From the NCBI GenBank assembly GCA_001939945.1, contig MOEB01000032.1:1-46914 (forward strand): a stretch of 46,914 nt of DNA, written 5' to 3'. The notes beneath the pieces were generated by a model. The model did no database searches. It was not told the origin of the DNA and saw only the letters and a program-made list of their open reading frames with translations. The first letter of the stretch is position 1; every line of letters starts with the position of its first letter. The translations under genes were made by a program, and so were the position numbers. Source of the stretch: Aerophototrophica crusticola. GTDB taxonomy: Bacteria; Pseudomonadota; Alphaproteobacteria; Azospirillales; Azospirillaceae. This document shows positions 11,892 through 19,362 of the stretch, in pieces.

Positions 11892-12350
11892 TCATACGAA
11901 GAACAGGCTGACGACGAACACGTCCTCCACCAGGTCCTTGCCCACCGCGGTGTTGGCGATGTCGCGGATGCGGGCCTTCATGCGGGCCAGGTCCGCCGGG
12001 GTCGCGTCGCGGCGGACCAGCTCCTCCGCCGCCAGCGCCTCCGTCACCGTGCCGATGATCCGGGGGCGGTAGCTAGACACCGTTTCCACGTCCGCGGCCA
12101 GGCTGCCGGACTTGCGCACCACCAGGTCCACCAGCAGGCGGGCATAACCCAACCGTTCCTTCCCCGGCACCAGGATGGGAGTCAGGTGGATGTAACGGAT
12201 GGCGTCCGGGTCCTGGGACTTGGGCGGGGGTTTCTTGACCGGCTTGGCGGGCTCGGCAGCCAGGGCCGGCCCGGCGGGGCCCACCCACAGCGCCAGGGCC
12301 GGCAGGCTTGCCAGCAGCATGCGGCGGGACGGTAGCGGGCACCGCGCCAT
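11892..12350 (-). CDS. Exported protein, possibly FliL-like
   Basis: A 152-residue protein with a basic N-terminus and hydrophobic stretch (SRRMLLASLPALALWVGPAG) ending in ALA, i.e. a Sec or weak Tat signal, then a lysine/proline linker (KPVKKPPPKSQ). The remaining ~95 residues (YIHLTPILVPGKERLGYARL through VFVVSLFFV) resemble the stomatin-like domain of FliL-type proteins in layout: a strand, a Val-rich strand, two helices with TPADLARMKARIRDIAN, and a final hydrophobic strand. FliL homology is an inference from pattern only. There are no flagellar genes next to it. The start at 12350 is preferred; 12320 is possible. Confidence 0.65.
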   Translation of the reverse strand: MARCPLPSRRMLLASLPALALWVGPAGPALAAEPAKPVKKPPPKSQDPDAIRYIHLTPILVPGKERLGYARLLVDLVVRKSGSLAADVETVSSYRPRIIGTVTEALAAEELVRRDATPADLARMKARIRDIANTAVGKDLVEDVFVVSLFFV

Positions 12351-12526
12351 GGGGGCCACCCGACGGTTCGATTCCAGCAAAGGTTAGCATGGGGAACCGT
12401 AAGTTGAAAGGGGGTGCCCCCCGGCCAGCACCCGCGGCCGTCCGGGGCACCACGGGAGGAACCGTAGCCCCGGCTGCGTGGTTGACCAATGTGACAGGAT
12501 ATGGATCGACCTGAGAGGGGTGTGCC

Positions 12527-12970
12527 GTGGCTGAGCGGATGGGGCTTGCGGGTCTGGTGCTTTGCGTGGCGGCGCTTTCCGCCTGTTCCTCGGCGCGGGA
12601 GGCGGAACAGGCCCGCTACGCCCAGCAGGCCCTGGTGGGCATGCCGGCCGAGACGCTGCTGTCCTGCGCCGGCGTGCCGGAGCGGCGGGAAGCGGCGGGC
12701 GGGGACGAGTTCCTGACCTATACCAGCGCCCGGGCCGGCGGGTCCGGCAGCAGCATCGGCCTGGGCGTGGGCGGCGGCGGGGGCAATCTGGGGCTCGGGC
12801 TCGGCCTGGGCATCCCGTTGGGCGGGGGTGGCTCCTCCTCCTGCGCCGCGACCTTCACGGTCAGGCAGGGCCGGGTGGCCCAGCTCGCCTATCGTCAGGA
12901 TAGCGGGGACACGGCGGCGTGTTACGCCATCGTCGAGAATTGCCTGTCCCGGATACCCCGACAACAATAA
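12527..12970 (+). CDS. Lipoprotein with glycine-rich loop
   Basis: A 147-residue lipoprotein, start GTG behind GAGAGGGG. The lipobox is LSAC (LVLCVAALSACSSAREAEQA). Residues about 45-65 (LVGMPAETLLSCAGVPERRE) resemble the start of small SmpA/OmlA-like outer-membrane lipoproteins, where a short helix-helix reads ...G.s...v...lG.P. A low-complexity glycine loop (about 76-105, GLGVGGGGGNLGLGLGLGIP) follows, then CAATFTVRQGRVAQLAYRQD, a beta-hairpin typical of the same fold. Function unknown; a structural role in the outer membrane is a guess. Confidence 0.75.
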   Translation: MAERMGLAGLVLCVAALSACSSAREAEQARYAQQALVGMPAETLLSCAGVPERREAAGGDEFLTYTSARAGGSGSSIGLGVGGGGGNLGLGLGLGIPLGGGGSSSCAATFTVRQGRVAQLAYRQDSGDTAACYAIVENCLSRIPRQQ

Positions 12971-13058
12971 CGAAAGCCGCGGAACCCCAAGGGCTTCAGG
13001 CCCGTTGGCGTGGGGCAGGTTCTGGTTAACGGGTACGATGCGCGGAGGGGAAGACATC

Positions 13059-13214
13059 ATGGCGGCCAGTGACACTCCCAAGGACGACCGCCCGGGAAAT
13101 GACGCACGCTCCCGCGAGGAGGAGCGCATCCGGCGGCAATCCGAGCGCATCCGCGAGATGGAGCGCCTGATGCGCGCCGCGGCCGCCTTCGCCCGCGGCA
13201 AGCCACCGCGCTGA
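13059..13214 (+). CDS. Small charged helical protein, 51 residues
   Basis: A 51-residue reading frame with a strong ribosome-binding site (GGAGGGG, 8 bases before the ATG). The composition is extreme: residues 19-41 (SREEERIRRQSERIREMERL and following) are almost all Arg/Glu, giving an amphipathic helix or short coiled coil, and the tail is AFARGKPPR. I do not recognise it. The strong SD, the clean stop, and the amphipathic heptads suggest a real gene. Located between the glycine-loop lipoprotein and the convergent glutathione peroxidase. Confidence 0.6.
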   Translation: MAASDTPKDDRPGNDARSREEERIRRQSERIREMERLMRAAAAFARGKPPR

Positions 13215-13238
13215 GCCGCGCGCCGGCGCCGGCCACGT

Positions 13239-13265
13239 CCGGCGGCCATCCATGCTGGCCGCCGG
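13239..13265. terminator. Hairpin between convergent genes
   Basis: CCGGCGGCCA and TGGCCGCCGG form a perfect 10-pair stem with a 7-base loop between the 51-residue gene and glutathione peroxidase. No T run, so its role as terminator is uncertain. Confidence 0.4.
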
Positions 13266-13277
13266 TGCCGCCGGGAC

Positions 13278-13763
13278 TCACCCCGGCAGCAGCGCCTCCA
13301 CGGCGGCGACAAGCTCGTCCGACAGCGGGGCGACACGCGGGCCGAAGATGCCGGCCACCTGCCCGTCCGGGCCCAGCAGCAGCTTGTGGAAGTTCCACTT
13401 CGGCAAGGCGGCCTCCCCCACCTCCTCTCCCAGCCAGCGGTAGAAGGGATGGGCGTCGCCGCCCAGGACGGGCTGCTTGGCCGCCAGCGGGAAGCTGACA
13501 CCGTAGTTCCGCTCACAGAAGGCGCCGATCTCCCCGGCGTCACCGGGCTCCTGCCCGCCGAAATCGTTGCTGGGCACGCCCAGCACGACCAGGCCGCGCT
13601 CGCGGTAGCGGTCCCACAGGGCCTGCAAATCCTTGTATTGCGGGGTGAAGCCGCAGGCCGACGCCGTGTTCACCACCAGCACCGGCTTGCCGGCGAAGGA
13701 CCCCAGGCCGATGGTGCCCGTCCCGTCCAGGGTGGGGAAACTGAAGGCGTGGGCGGTGGTCAT
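13278..13763 (-). CDS. Glutathione peroxidase (Cys type)
   Basis: A 161-residue thioredoxin-fold peroxidase that reduces H2O2 or organic hydroperoxides. The peroxidatic Cys37 lies in VVNTASACGFTPQY; the partner motifs GVPSNDFGGQEPG (with the active-site Gln) and KWNFHKLLLGPDG (Trp/Asn) are all present, completing the Cys-Gln-Trp-Asn site. The length is that of bacterial BtuE-type enzymes, which usually take electrons from thioredoxin. The start MTTAHAFSFP is supported by GAAGGGGA upstream. Divergent from aapJ, 235 bases apart. Confidence 0.93.
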   Translation of the reverse strand: MTTAHAFSFPTLDGTGTIGLGSFAGKPVLVVNTASACGFTPQYKDLQALWDRYRERGLVVLGVPSNDFGGQEPGDAGEIGAFCERNYGVSFPLAAKQPVLGGDAHPFYRWLGEEVGEAALPKWNFHKLLLGPDGQVAGIFGPRVAPLSDELVAAVEALLPG

Positions 13764-13998
13764 GGTCCGGTCCCCTTCCAAGGCGCGCTCGGGCCATAGG
13801 TGGGGGCGAAGGGGGCACCCTGCCAGCCCGATCCCCCGGAAATTCCATGCATCCCCTTGGAATTCTTGCAGAAACAGGGTTGTCCGCCGACACCGGCGAA
13901 TGATTAACTGTTGCCAGCCCGGGACGGTCGGCCAACGACCGCCAGGAGGGCGGAGGGAACTGCCGCCAGCGGCGGCATAGCGCAGGGGACGACAGACC

Positions 13999-15027
13999 AT
14001 GAGCCTTCGTTTCAGCACCATGACCGCCGCCCTGATGGCCCTCGGGCTTATCGGCATGGGCGGCGCGGCCCAGGCCGGGCCGACCCTGGACGCCGTGAAG
14101 GCGCGGGGCCAGCTCGTCTGCGGCGTCAACACGGGGCTGGCGGGGTTCAGCAACCCGGACAGCCAGGGCAAGTGGACCGGCCTGGACGTGGATGTCTGCC
14201 GCGCCGTCGCCGCCGCCGTGCTGGGCGACGCCAACAAGGTGCGCTACACGCCCCTGTCCGCCCAACAGCGCCTGACGGCGTTGCAGGCGGGGGAGATCGA
14301 CATCCTTTCCCGCAACACCACCTGGTCCCTGACCCGCGATGCCCAGGGCTTGGACTTCGCCCCCGTCACCTATTATGACGGCCAGGGCTTCATGGTGAAC
14401 AAGTCGCTGGGCGTGACCAGCGCCAAGCAGCTGGACGGCGCCACGGTGTGCGTGCAGCCCGGCACCACCACCGAGCTGAACCTGGCCGACTATTTCCGCG
14501 CCAACAACATGAGCTTCAAGCCCGTGGTGATCGAGGCGCTGGACGAGGTGAACGCCGCCTTCTTCGCCGGCCGCTGCGACGTGCTGACCACCGACGTGTC
14601 GGGCCTGGCCGGCATCCGTGCCACGGTGGCCACCAAGCCGGACGATTTCCTGATCCTGCCGGAGGTGGTCTCCAAGGAGCCGCTGGCCCCCGTGGTCCGC
14701 CATGGCGACGACCAGTGGCGCGACATCGTGCGCTGGACCGTCTATGCCCTGGTGGAGGCGGAGGAGAAGGGCGTCACGTCCGCCAACGCGGACGAGAAGC
14801 TGAAGAGCGCCGACCCCGGCGTGCAGCGCCTGCTGGGCGCCCAGGGCGATCTGGGGAAGCTGTTGGGCCTCGAGCCGCAATGGAGCCACCGTGCGGTCAA
14901 GCAGGTGGGGAACTATGGCGAGATCTTCGAGCGGAACCTGGGCAAGTCCACCCCGCTGAAGCTGGAGCGAGGCCTGAACGCCCTGTGGCTGAACGGCGGC
15001 CTGATGTACGCCCCGCCGTTCCGGTAA
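13999..15027 (+). CDS. aapJ: General L-amino-acid ABC transporter, periplasmic binding protein
   Basis: A 342-residue solute-binding protein with signal peptide (MALGLIGMGGAAQAG). The mature form begins LDAVKARGQLVCGVNTGLAG, followed by WTGLDVDVCRAVAAAVLGD and the family hallmark LQAGEIDILSRNTTWSLTRD, which is typical of AapJ/BztA (general or glutamate/glutamine/aspartate/asparagine uptake). It delivers amino acids to the AapQM permease. First gene of aapJQMP, with a 116-base gap to aapQ filled by a palindromic repeat. GGGGACGACAGACC precedes the ATG. BztA is the nearest alternative name. Confidence 0.93.
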   Translation: MSLRFSTMTAALMALGLIGMGGAAQAGPTLDAVKARGQLVCGVNTGLAGFSNPDSQGKWTGLDVDVCRAVAAAVLGDANKVRYTPLSAQQRLTALQAGEIDILSRNTTWSLTRDAQGLDFAPVTYYDGQGFMVNKSLGVTSAKQLDGATVCVQPGTTTELNLADYFRANNMSFKPVVIEALDEVNAAFFAGRCDVLTTDVSGLAGIRATVATKPDDFLILPEVVSKEPLAPVVRHGDDQWRDIVRWTVYALVEAEEKGVTSANADEKLKSADPGVQRLLGAQGDLGKLLGLEPQWSHRAVKQVGNYGEIFERNLGKSTPLKLERGLNALWLNGGLMYAPPFR

Positions 15028-15031
15028 GCCC

Positions 15032-15132
15032 CGTAGGTCGGATTAGCGGGCGTATGCCCGCGTAATCCGACGGCAACCAGGAAGCCTGCGGCCTGTCGGA
15101 TTACGGCGCTGACGCGCCTAATCCGACCTACG
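15032..15132. repeat. Paired palindromic repeat between aapJ and aapQ
   Basis: The second copy of the GTCGGATTA family: hairpin 1 is GTCGGATTAGCGGGC...GCCCGCGTAATCCGAC, hairpin 2 is GTCGGATTACGGCGC...GCGCCTAATCCGAC, and the outer ends CGTAGGTCGG/CCGACCTACG are inverted. It starts four bases after the aapJ stop and ends 11 bases before the aapQ start, so it fills the gap and lies inside the operon mRNA. Confidence 0.88.
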
Positions 15133-15143
15133 AACCGGTGGCC

Positions 15144-16310
15144 ATGTCAGCACCCCCCCGTAACAGGCTGAACCCCAACGACCCCCGCGTCCGCGCCCTG
15201 CTGTGGCAGGCGCTGGTGCTGGGGCTGGTGGCGCTGGGCACCTGGTACCTGGCGTCCAACACCATGGCGAACGTGGCCCGGCTGGGCGTCGCCTCCGGCT
15301 ACGGGTTCCTGGGGCGGGAAGCGGGGTTCCAGATCGGGGAGACGCTGGTGGCCTACGGGCCCCAGGACCCTTACGCCCGCGCCTTCCTGGTGGGGGTGCT
15401 GAACACGTTGAAGGTGGCGGGCATCGGCATCGTGCTGGCCACCATCCTGGGCACGGTCGTCGGCATCGCCCGCCTGTCCCGCAACTTCCTGGTCAACCGG
15501 CTGGCCGCGGGGTACGTGGAGGCCCTGCGCAACGTGCCGCTGCTGCTGCAACTCTTCCTCTGGTACGGGGTGCTGACGGAGGGGCTGCCGGGACCGCGGC
15601 AGGCGCTGGAGCCGCTGCCGGGCCTGTTCCTGTCCAACCGGGGCCTGAAGCTGCCCGGCCCGGCGGACGACCCGACCTGGTCCTGGGTGGCCGCGGCCTT
15701 CGGGCTGGGGGTGCTGCTGGCCCTGGCGGCCACCGCCTGGAACAAGGGGCGGCAGGCGCGCACCGGGAAACGGCTGCCGCTGCTGCCCATCACCCTCGGC
15801 CTGCTGCTGGGCCTGCCGGGGCTGGTGATGCTGGCCTTCGGCGGGGCGGCGCTAGACATGCCGGTGCTCAAGGGCTTCAACTTCCAAGGTGGGGTCACGC
15901 TGACGCCGGAGCTGGCGGCCCTGCTGTTCGGCCTGGTCACCTACACCGCCGCCTTCATCGCGGAGATCGTGCGCAGCGGCATCCAGGCCGTGGGCCACGG
16001 CCAGACGGAGGCGGCGCTGGCGCTGGGCCTGTCCCGGGGCAGGGTGCTGCGGCTGGTGGTGCTGCCCCAGGCGCTGCGGGTGATCATCCCGCCCACCACA
16101 AGCCAGTTCCTGAACCTGACCAAGAACAGCAGCCTGGCGGTGGCCATCGGCTACCCGGACTTCGTCTCCGTCGCCAACACCACCATCAACCAGACGGGGC
16201 AGGCGGTGGAAGGGGTGGCGGCCATCATGGCCGTGTTCCTGGCGGTCAGCCTCAGCCTCTCCGCCCTTATGAACTGGTACAACCGGCGCATCGCGCTGGT
16301 GGACCGCTGA
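15144..16310 (+). CDS. aapQ: General L-amino-acid ABC transporter, permease 1
   Basis: A 388-residue inner-membrane permease of the HisM/AapQ family. An N-terminal membrane segment (LWQALVLGLVALGTWYLASN) is followed by GVLNTLKVAGIGIVLATILG, the first helices of the transport domain, and the coupling loop EAALALGLSRGRVLRLVVLP which contacts the ATPase (EAA motif). A long insertion between the first and later helices (about residues 150-250) is typical of AapQ/BztB. ATG 15144 is preferred; GTG 15138 lies two codons upstream. It works as a heterodimer with AapM. Confidence 0.92.
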   Translation: MSAPPRNRLNPNDPRVRALLWQALVLGLVALGTWYLASNTMANVARLGVASGYGFLGREAGFQIGETLVAYGPQDPYARAFLVGVLNTLKVAGIGIVLATILGTVVGIARLSRNFLVNRLAAGYVEALRNVPLLLQLFLWYGVLTEGLPGPRQALEPLPGLFLSNRGLKLPGPADDPTWSWVAAAFGLGVLLALAATAWNKGRQARTGKRLPLLPITLGLLLGLPGLVMLAFGGAALDMPVLKGFNFQGGVTLTPELAALLFGLVTYTAAFIAEIVRSGIQAVGHGQTEAALALGLSRGRVLRLVVLPQALRVIIPPTTSQFLNLTKNSSLAVAIGYPDFVSVANTTINQTGQAVEGVAAIMAVFLAVSLSLSALMNWYNRRIALVDR

Positions 16311-16328
16311 CATGGACGGAGCGCTGAG

Positions 16329-17444
16329 ATGAGCGACGGCGCCTTCGGCCTTTCCCCCGGCGAGCCGCCCGCCACCCGTCCGCCGCCGGCCATCGCGGCG
16401 CCGGGGGTGGTGGGCTGGCTGCGGGCCAACCTGTTCCGTACCTGGTACGACACGCTGCTGACCCTGGCGGTGCTCTACGTCCTCTGGCTGGTGGTGCCGG
16501 ACGTGGTGCGCTGGGCCCTGGGCGACGCGGTCTGGTCGGGGGAGGCGGCGGCCTGCCGGGCGGCGGGCGGGGCCTGCTGGGCCTTCGTGGCGGAGAAGTG
16601 GCGCTTCATCCTGTTCGGCACCTTCCCGGCCGACCAGCACTGGCGGCCCACCCTGGCCATGCTGCTGACCATGGGCGTGTTGTTGGCCAGCGCCGACCGG
16701 CGGTTCTGGGGGCCCAGGCTGCTGGTGCTGTGGGCGGTTGGGCTGGGGGCGGCGTGGCTGCTGATGGCCGGCGGGCTGTTCGGCCTGTCGCCGGTCCCGA
16801 CCGAGCTGTGGGGCGGGCTGCCCCTGACCCTGGGCCTGTCGGTGGTGGGCCTGGCCGTGGCCTTCCCCCTGGGAGTGCTGCTGGCCCTGGGCCGGACCAG
16901 CGCGCTGCCGGTGCTGCGGGTGCTGAGCACCGCCTATATCGAGCTGATCCGCGGCGTGCCGCTGGTCAGCGTGCTGTTCATGGCCAGCGTCATGATCCCC
17001 CTGTTCCTGCCCACCGGGGTAAGCATCGACAAGCTGCTGCGCGCCCAGATCGGCCTGATCCTGTTCGCCGCCGCCTACCTGGCGGAAGTGGTGCGCGGCG
17101 GGCTGCAGGCCATCCCCAAGGGCCAGGTGGAGGCCGCATCGGCCCTGGGCCTGGGCTATTGGCAACGGCAGCGGCTGATCATCCTGCCCCAGGCCCTGTC
17201 CCTGGTGATCCCGCCCCTGGTGAACACCTTCATCGGCTTCTTCAAGGACACCAGCCTGGTCATCATCATCGGCCTGCTGGACCTGCTGTCCACCGCCAAG
17301 GCCGCCCTGACCGACCCGGCCTGGCGCGGCTTTTACAAGGAGGCGTACCTGTTCGTGGGCGTGATCTACTTCCTGTTCTGCTACGCCCTGTCGCGCTACA
17401 GCCGGTACCTGGAAACCAGCCTGTCCAAGGGGAGGCGGCGTTGA
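16329..17444 (+). CDS. aapM: General L-amino-acid ABC transporter, permease 2
   Basis: A 371-residue permease. After a proline-rich N-terminus it has about eight hydrophobic segments; the conserved transport half begins at [20 protein letters not shown] and includes [20 protein letters not shown] and the EAA loop [20 protein letters not shown], followed by [20 protein letters not shown]. The 18-base gap to aapQ and the 4-base overlap with aapP show one transcript. It pairs with AapQ in the membrane. Confidence 0.93.
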   Translation: MSDGAFGLSPGEPPATRPPPAIAAPGVVGWLRANLFRTWYDTLLTLAVLYVLWLVVPDVVRWALGDAVWSGEAAACRAAGGACWAFVAEKWRFILFGTFPADQHWRPTLAMLLTMGVLLASADRRFWGPRLLVLWAVGLGAAWLLMAGGLFGLSPVPTELWGGLPLTLGLSVVGLAVAFPLGVLLALGRTSALPVLRVLSTAYIELIRGVPLVSVLFMASVMIPLFLPTGVSIDKLLRAQIGLILFAAAYLAEVVRGGLQAIPKGQVEAASALGLGYWQRQRLIILPQALSLVIPPLVNTFIGFFKDTSLVIIIGLLDLLSTAKAALTDPAWRGFYKEAYLFVGVIYFLFCYALSRYSRYLETSLSKGRRR

Positions 17445-18196
17445 CCGACCTGTCGGGCGACGAGCCCATCATCGAGCTGTCCGGCGTCAACAAATGGTAT
17501 GGCGCGTTCCACGTACTGCGGGACGTGTCGTTGACCGTGGCGAAGGGGGAGCGGATCGTGGTCTGCGGGCCGTCGGGGTCCGGCAAGTCCACCCTGATCC
17601 GCTGCATCAACCGGTTGGAGGAGCACCAGGCCGGTACCATCCGGGTGCACGGCATCCCCCTGGACCAGGATGTCCGCCACATCGAGGCCATCCGCCGCGA
17701 CGTGGGCATGGTGTTCCAGAGCTTCAACCTGTTCCCCCACCTGACGGTGCTGGAAAACCTGACCCTGGCCCCCGTCTGGGTGAAGAAGACCCCGAAGGCG
17801 GAGGCTGAACGGCTTGCCCGCCAGTACCTGGAGCGGGTGCGCATCCCGGAACAGGCGGACAAGTACCCCGGCCAGCTTTCCGGCGGTCAGCAGCAGCGGG
17901 TGGCCATCGCCCGCGCGCTCTGCATGAATCCCAGCATCATGCTGTTCGACGAGCCCACCAGCGCCCTGGACCCGGAAATGGTGAAGGAGGTGCTGGACGT
18001 GATGGTGGACCTGGCCCAGGGCGGGATGACCATGCTGTGCGTCACCCACGAGATGGGCTTCGCCCGCCGGGTGGCCGACCGCATGGTCTTCATGGACAAG
18101 GGCGAGATCGTGGAGGTCGCCCCGCCGGCCGAGCTGTTCGCCAATCCCAAGAGCGAGCGCACCCGCGCGTTCCTGGGGCAGGTGCTGGGGCATTGA
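17441..18196 (+). CDS. aapP: General L-amino-acid ABC transporter, ATPase
   Basis: A 251-residue ABC ATPase. Walker [22 protein letters not shown]-loop [20 protein letters not shown], signature [15 protein letters not shown], Walker [16 protein letters not shown] and the switch His in [16 protein letters not shown] are all intact. This is the GlnQ/AapP subfamily. The start is TTG at 17441, overlapping the aapM stop as TTGA, with GGAGGCGG just upstream; there is no in-frame ATG before the Walker A motif. Last gene of the transporter operon; AT-rich foreign-looking DNA follows directly. Confidence 0.93.
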   Translation: MTDLSGDEPIIELSGVNKWYGAFHVLRDVSLTVAKGERIVVCGPSGSGKSTLIRCINRLEEHQAGTIRVHGIPLDQDVRHIEAIRRDVGMVFQSFNLFPHLTVLENLTLAPVWVKKTPKAEAERLARQYLERVRIPEQADKYPGQLSGGQQQRVAIARALCMNPSIMLFDEPTSALDPEMVKEVLDVMVDLAQGGMTMLCVTHEMGFARRVADRMVFMDKGEIVEVAPPAELFANPKSERTRAFLGQVLGH

Positions 18197-18243
18197 GTAT
18201 GCAGGGATTAAGGTCGGAAATTGATTGAAGATTCGTAGGCTTG

Positions 18244-18272
18244 TTGACTTTTGTGTCTAAATTAGATATGAA
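18244..18272 (+). promoter_or_regulatory. Sigma70-like promoter of the FRG gene
   Basis: TTGACT at 18244-18249 and TATGAA at 18267-18272 are exactly 17 bases apart. Transcription would begin near 18279, leaving about 95 bases before the first ATG of the FRG gene. Confidence 0.55.
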
Positions 18273-18375
18273 AAATTGATTTTAGCTTATCACCTGGGGG
18301 TGTGTCTTCTTCTTTTTTTTCCATCTTCTGGAGCCTGTCAAAGGCGTAAGTCACTTCATTGATATAATCCAATCA

Positions 18376-19158
18376 ATGGAGAAAAAGTCAAATGTCTCCG
18401 TTTTCTATCGGGGGCATGCTGACAAGTCTTTCCTTTGTCAACCCTCTCTTTTTCGAGATGCGGGGCATCGTCGTCATGAAGATAGGCTGCTGATGTCTCT
18501 TGTAGCGACACAGCCAGATGCTTTTTCGGCCGATAGTTCCACTTTCGAAAGGCTTGTCAGGGCTCAACATTACTCGTTGCCGACTCGGCTGCTAGACATA
18601 AGCTCAAACCCTTTGATTGCTTTATACTTTTCTGTATGCGGCGAGCCAAATGCTGATGGTGAAGTTATTGCTTTTGCTTGTGAAGATAAACTTGTGAAGT
18701 TTTTTGGTAGTGATTCAGTCAGTATCTTGTCTAATTTGGCGTATCTGAAGCCTGCCGAGCGAAATGTTTTGAGAAAGAACATGAAATCTTCTAAAGATCA
18801 CTTCAATTCTCTTTCGGAAGTCAATAGACTTGTCTGTTTCATTAAGGAAGAGAAACCCTATTTCACCGCCGCTATAAATCCTGCTGATTTGAGTCAGCCG
18901 GTATTTGTAAAGCCAAAACTGAGCAATCGCAGAATTGTTGCTCAGAACGGGGCGTTCATTGTTTTTGGCCTCAATAAAAATTTAGACAGTGGTTTTTCAG
19001 AAAAGTTTATCACAGTAAGAATAAATATACCAGCGCTCAGGAAAGCGCAGATTTTATCGGAATTGGACAGGCTTGGTATTAATGAAGGAACTGTTTTTCC
19101 TGACCTTGAAAAATCCTCCGTTTACATTAAGTCCAAGTACAAGGCACCCTTGAAGTAG
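18376..19158 (+). CDS. FRG domain-containing protein, start probably further upstream
   Basis: A 260-residue protein from the first ATG. FRG hallmarks: FYRGHADKSF (residues 10-19), CQPSLFRDAGHRRHEDRLL, and the core LVRAQHYSLPTRLLDISSNP with LIALYFSVCGE after it. The C-terminal half (VFVKPKLSNRRIVAQNGAFI) is also usual in this family. FRG domains occur in genome islands, some near defence or toxin genes; their activity is not established. The frame stays open upstream to 18286 and encodes LEPVKGVSHFIDIIQS, which fits the usual residues before the FRG motif, yet there is no ATG/GTG/TTG in that stretch and no SD before 18376. AT-rich codon use contrasts sharply with the flanks, so it is likely acquired. 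The ~200 bases after it, up to the polA stop, are also AT-rich and hold no recognised gene. Confidence 0.8.
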   Translation: MEKKSNVSVFYRGHADKSFLCQPSLFRDAGHRRHEDRLLMSLVATQPDAFSADSSTFERLVRAQHYSLPTRLLDISSNPLIALYFSVCGEPNADGEVIAFACEDKLVKFFGSDSVSILSNLAYLKPAERNVLRKNMKSSKDHFNSLSEVNRLVCFIKEEKPYFTAAINPADLSQPVFVKPKLSNRRIVAQNGAFIVFGLNKNLDSGFSEKFITVRINIPALRKAQILSELDRLGINEGTVFPDLEKSSVYIKSKYKAPLK

Positions 19159-19362
19159 TATCAACAGTCAAATCTTTGTCCGTGAGTATCGACACAGATC
19201 GGCGTGACGGCGAGCAAGGACTCTGAAGCCTGGAAACTTGTAGATGAGGATTCCGAGCGGTTGGTACATCAAAAAAATACTTGCGTGCGACGGTGCCAAG
19301 GAAGCGACACTGGTTCAAGTAGAAATAACTTCAATGTTAAATTTATCCTCCTTTCTTTATCC

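Noticed and set aside
13857-13870. TGGAATTCTTGCA before aapJ as a sigma54 promoter
   Set aside because: GG and GC are three bases too close for a -24/-12 element.
19244-19362. Short AT-rich frame IPSGWYIKKILACDGAKEATLV after the FRG gene as a gene remnant
   Set aside because: Only about 40 codons before it runs into polA antisense; no SD and no recognised family, so not called.
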